Shown here one piece after another: positions 17,201 to 20,000 of a DNA stretch of 20,000 bases. The notes beneath the pieces are model-generated. The model saw only the letters and a program-made list of their open reading frames with translations. It did not search any database and had not been told where the DNA came from. How positions within the stretch are numbered: the first letter of the stretch is position 1; each line of letters opens with the position of its first letter. Origin of the DNA: Azolla pinnata (taxonomy: Eukaryota > Streptophyta > Polypodiopsida > Salviniales > Salviniaceae); NCBI GenBank assembly GCA_037176905.1, contig JBBBWG010010690.1:1-20000 (forward strand), read 5' to 3'. The translations under genes and the position numbers were made by a program.

Positions 17201-18056
17201 TGTCTTAAATATTTTGGAGCATGGGCTCGATCGCCCTATTATCATTGAAGATAAGAAGGTACTGTCACAGTGTGAGTTCGATTGATTCAATTTGCTATTC
17301 TATTATTATGATAACTGATTGTCCTATCATTCTGCCCACATTTGCTCTGTCAGTTAAGCGAAGGGGAACTTTGCAAGCTCTATCTTCATGGCATTCCCTG
17401 TACTGTAACTGTGAAAGCTTTGAAACATATGTTTGCAAAACGATATACCGTCAAGATCGAGGTATGGATTCCTGGTTGTGCTTCTAATGTAATCCCTGCA
17501 ATTTTCTCACGAGTCTCATTTCGATATTCTCGCGATACAGGAGATCTCTTGGACCAAAAGTAACAGTGGGACTACTTTTGCGGTGTTCAAGTCCGTCGAT
17601 GATGCCAACAAGGCCTTCGAGCATTTGAAAGGTCCTGTTGGACTGGTAAGTCATATCATGAAAGCAAAATGAACTTAGTGTTGGATCTTTGGCTGATTAA
17701 ACCTTTTATTTTCACTATCCATTTTTTATCCACAGGATTCATTTGGCAGACCCCAAAAGGCACCATTGATGTCTGTGGTAGGTAAAGATGGGAAAAGAGT
17801 GCAAGTATCCATTAAGGTGCGAAAAATGGCGAGCATTTCCTATGAGAGCGCAATGCTCGACAATGCTCCTTCGTCGGAAGGTCGCAACTTGGTATCAGCA
17901 AAGAGGAGAAAATTGATGGATGGGAACGGCGGCACGCAAATGGATTGCTGTTGTGGGAACCTTGAGGAACTGAAGTCGGCGAAGGACCAGCTTCGGATAA
18001 AGATGGAAGAAGTGCACACTTTTCAGAAAAAGATTTTGGACCTAACAAGAGATTGA
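14233..18056 (+). CDS. SDN: Small RNA degrading nuclease, DEDDh 3'-5' exonuclease (complete, 12 exons)
   Basis: The SDN family trims single-stranded small RNAs from the 3' end and limits miRNA levels in plants. Exons: 14233-14271, 14562-14741, 14951-15028, 15162-15230, 16005-16148, 16241-16357, 16445-16514, 16597-16697, 17124-17258, 17354-17461, 17541-17645, 17736-18056. They total 1467 nt, 488 residues, with every junction in frame. Residues 1-122 are the SDN N-terminal region (GDWKQFLKK, SHDPARHPW, YYTFPSS). The exonuclease domain spans about 140-300 with all catalytic residues: D146 and E148 in SIDCEM, D230 in GHSLHNDLQ, H280 and D285 in GPHDCLKDA. An RRM-like part (about 317-400, LYLHGIP) and a short predicted coiled coil (about 455-485) follow. 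Introns 2 and 4 start with weak donors (GTTATT, GTTCTC). Intron 1 is GAT-rich; intron 4 is the longest at 774 bases. It resembles SDN1-3 more than SDN5; the ortholog is not assigned. Confidence 0.95.
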
Positions 18057-18800
18057 ATGTGAATACTACCCTTGAAGTTGCTGTAAACCCTGCAGCAAGA
18101 GACTGAATGCGAGGCTTTGTGAACGATCCCTTTCTGACAAACATCGAGGGAAGTTCTTTCGCCTGAAAATGAAGGAGCTCAGCTTACGTAGTTTGTCTGT
18201 TCCACCACAGACAGAGAGAGAGAGAGAGATCGAGGAGCGAAGTAACAACAATGCTAGGAGAGGGCAGAAAATCAAAGATGCAGCAGATCCGGCGCAGTGG
18301 AGATTAAGGATAGAATTTGAGGTTCAATCACAACCAGTTGCATTACAGTGGTTTTACATGCGAGGAAGAAAGAGCCTTTTGGCTCGCAATTTTCAAGCGT
18401 AAGTTGTAATGCGGTGAAACGGCGGGCTTTTTTGCCTAAAGAACAAAGAAAAGTTTCTGCTAAATTCGCAGGACTTCTTAGATGTGACCAATGGATTGCT
18501 GCTACGGGATACGATTAGCCCTTGATTAAACTGTAGGTTTCCGGACCACAGCACATTTGGTGTGATAAGCTTGTCGAGTTAATGTTAAGTAGGTGATACG
18601 AAGGCTTTAGCTTTACATCTCAACAGGTTGAAGTAGTTGAGTAATTGTTGTACTTGAGATCGAGCTGTGTAGAAAACTAGGCTTTGATCTTTTAACACAG
18701 ATCAAATACTGTTTTTGCTGCATCCTCGGCAATGGTCTGATGTTCAGTCGATGGAGAGAATCTTGTTTCACACTCTGGGTTTTTCAGTGTTATGCTGTAA
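18057..18800 (+). other. SDN 3'UTR with an unexplained 109-codon open frame
   Basis: This is presumed 3'UTR and downstream sequence. A frame shifted by one base from the CDS is open from 18076 to 18402 and contains KRLNARLCERSLSDKHRGKF and, later, ADPAQWRLRIEFEV. Its first ATG is at 18169. A (GA)n run lies at about 18210-18229. I find no AATAAA; TTGTA-type elements near 18640-18660 might help place the transcript end. The open frame may be chance, a former C-terminal extension, or an alternative spliced end. Confidence 0.45.
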
Positions 18801-19412
18801 CTTTCTAACCATTATTTTTCGTAGAGAAAAAACTGCTGAAGCTCTACTTCCCACAGATCTTCATCCTGTTCAATGATCCACTGGTTGGTGCTTGCCTAAT
18901 GATGCAGATTGCAAAGGAGCAAGCAGCAAGCAGCATATGCTCTGTGCCTTCATTCAATCGACGGAGGTGCCGAAAGGTGTGTATCGACTCCCATTTGTTT
19001 GGAAAATTTGCTGCATTCGGCGTACTCATCCACTGAAATTTGGTGTATGCAACAGTGTACATGCAGGGAGTGGGCGAAAACTCAAGAGAAACCCTAAACC
19101 TGGATCAAAAGCATGACTGGCTTGGCTAGCATCAATTGTGACAAAGACACCTGAGGTTTCTTGAGGAGGAAGAAGATTTTCGCGGCGGGATCGTGAACAA
19201 AGAAAGTCTCCATAGCCCCTTCTTGAAGGTGGAGAGATGATCTCAAAGTGATTTGATTTGGTGTCCTTTTATGACCAACCAACAGCGCCCATCAATTGAA
19301 GCATGCATATGCATGTATAGATAGCAGCACCGTAGCATACATACAAAAGGAAATGGTGCCAACGAGAAATCCATCCTCCATCGGCACCATGATGGAATAT
19401 GGATGGGTAGAT
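18801..19412. other. Intergenic stretch, no gene recognised
   Basis: No gene is supported here. An exact AAACCCTAA telo-box is at 19089-19097. A minus-strand open frame (19282-19094) contains METFFVHDPAAKIFFLL and meets a GT dinucleotide after KKPQ, so it could be a first exon. However, I recognise no family and found no following exon. Confidence 0.5.
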
Positions 19413-19454
19413 GAATCGATCATATGAATGACCGAATCGATCATATGAACGAAC
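19413..19454. repeat. 21-bp tandem repeat, two copies
   Basis: GAATCGATCATATGAATGAC plus C at 19413-19433 is followed directly by a second copy at 19434-19454 with two changes near its end. GAATGAATGAAG then follows, so the motif grades into a GAAT repeat. Confidence 0.85.
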
Positions 19455-19535
19455 GAATGAATGAAGTTGCGACGACTTAACATGCGTTTGTGTGTTGATT
19501 GTACTGCGTGGTGCGGGATTTGGGGGGGCATTTGG

Positions 19536-19610
19536 CATCATCATCATCATCACAATCATCACAATCACCATCACCACCACTGTCATCACCATCACCATCA
19601 TCATCATCAC
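19536..19610. repeat. (CAT/CAC)n trinucleotide repeat
   Basis: About 75 bases of CAT units interrupted by CAA and CAC. It creates spurious histidine-, isoleucine- and aspartate-rich open frames on both strands, which I do not treat as genes. Confidence 0.95.
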
Positions 19611-19801
19611 TCGCAGTGTGCATGTGCATGTGCACGGTGCACATTTCACTCGTTTGATGAACTTCTTTCTCTCGTAGCATCATCATTGCCATCCTCGTCG
19701 GTTGCTGTTGGATCGGAGAACCACTCGTTTCTTGGGCATACAGAGGCAGAGAAAATCTCATTGCTTTTATCGATCTCTTGCTGTGTATCGGGTGCCCATT
19801 A

Positions 19802-19858
19802 GACAAACAAACAAACAAACAAGCACACACACACACACACACACACACATGCATGCAT
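19802..19858. repeat. Compound microsatellite (ACAA)n-(AC)n-(GCAT)n
   Basis: Five ACAA units (19803-19822) are followed by about 13 CA units (19824-19849) and a short GCATGCAT run. The remaining sequence to the window end shows no supported gene. Confidence 0.95.
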
Positions 19859-20000
19859 ACGTTCGACATTTGCAGCGGTAACATCGTCGATCGCAACACG
19901 TTTGAACTTCTCGATTCACCATGCATTGTGCATTGCGCACTGTGATGGAGTGCATCCACGGATCGGGGGCCCATCGAGGGGTAGGCAGCATTGGGACATC

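Noticed and set aside
19094..19282. Possible first exon of a minus-strand gene (METFFVHDPAAK)
   Set aside because: It has a plausible GT at its end, but I recognise no protein family and found no following exon toward lower coordinates, so I did not call a gene.
19461..19974. His- and Asp-rich open frames in the right flank
   Set aside because: Produced by the CAT and AC microsatellites. No domain or conserved start is visible.

Overview
This is nuclear DNA of a land plant, most likely a flowering plant. The genes are split by short AT-rich GT-AG introns, the promoters carry plant telo-boxes (AAACCCTAA), and two of the three gene families are plant-type: a ureide permease and a small-RNA-degrading nuclease. 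I cannot name the species.

Layout, left to right. At 244-480, minus strand, is the first coding exon of a ureide permease (UPS) that runs off the left edge. Its upstream region holds a minisatellite with eight telo-boxes. At 2246-11387, minus strand, is a complete INO80 chromatin-remodelling ATPase gene. I rebuilt 24 coding exons by hand; every junction is GT-AG and keeps frame, giving 1508 residues, close to the roughly 1,500 of plant INO80. A 5'UTR intron lies upstream. From about 11.5 to 14.2 kb is a gene-poor region between two divergent genes. It holds homopurine/homopyrimidine tracts, a 36-bp tandem duplication, a near-perfect 36-bp inverted repeat with an AT loop, microsatellites and a degenerate tRNA-derived sequence. 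At 14233-18056, plus strand, is a complete 12-exon SDN-type 3'-5' exonuclease gene (488 residues) with all five DEDDh residues. From 18.1 kb to the end are its 3'UTR, with an odd open frame, and intergenic DNA with microsatellites.

The three genes are not an operon and have separate jobs: nucleosome remodelling in the nucleus, 3' trimming of small RNAs, and membrane transport of ureides or nucleobases. INO80 and SDN are head-to-head about 2.4-2.8 kb apart; INO80 and UPS are head-to-tail.

No CRISPR array, bacterial defence island, viral element or clearly new system is visible. The items most worth a second look are the 12.15-12.24 kb foldback, the telo-box minisatellite, unexplained splice-like segments at 1.43-1.66 kb, and the local duplication around the SDN stop codon.
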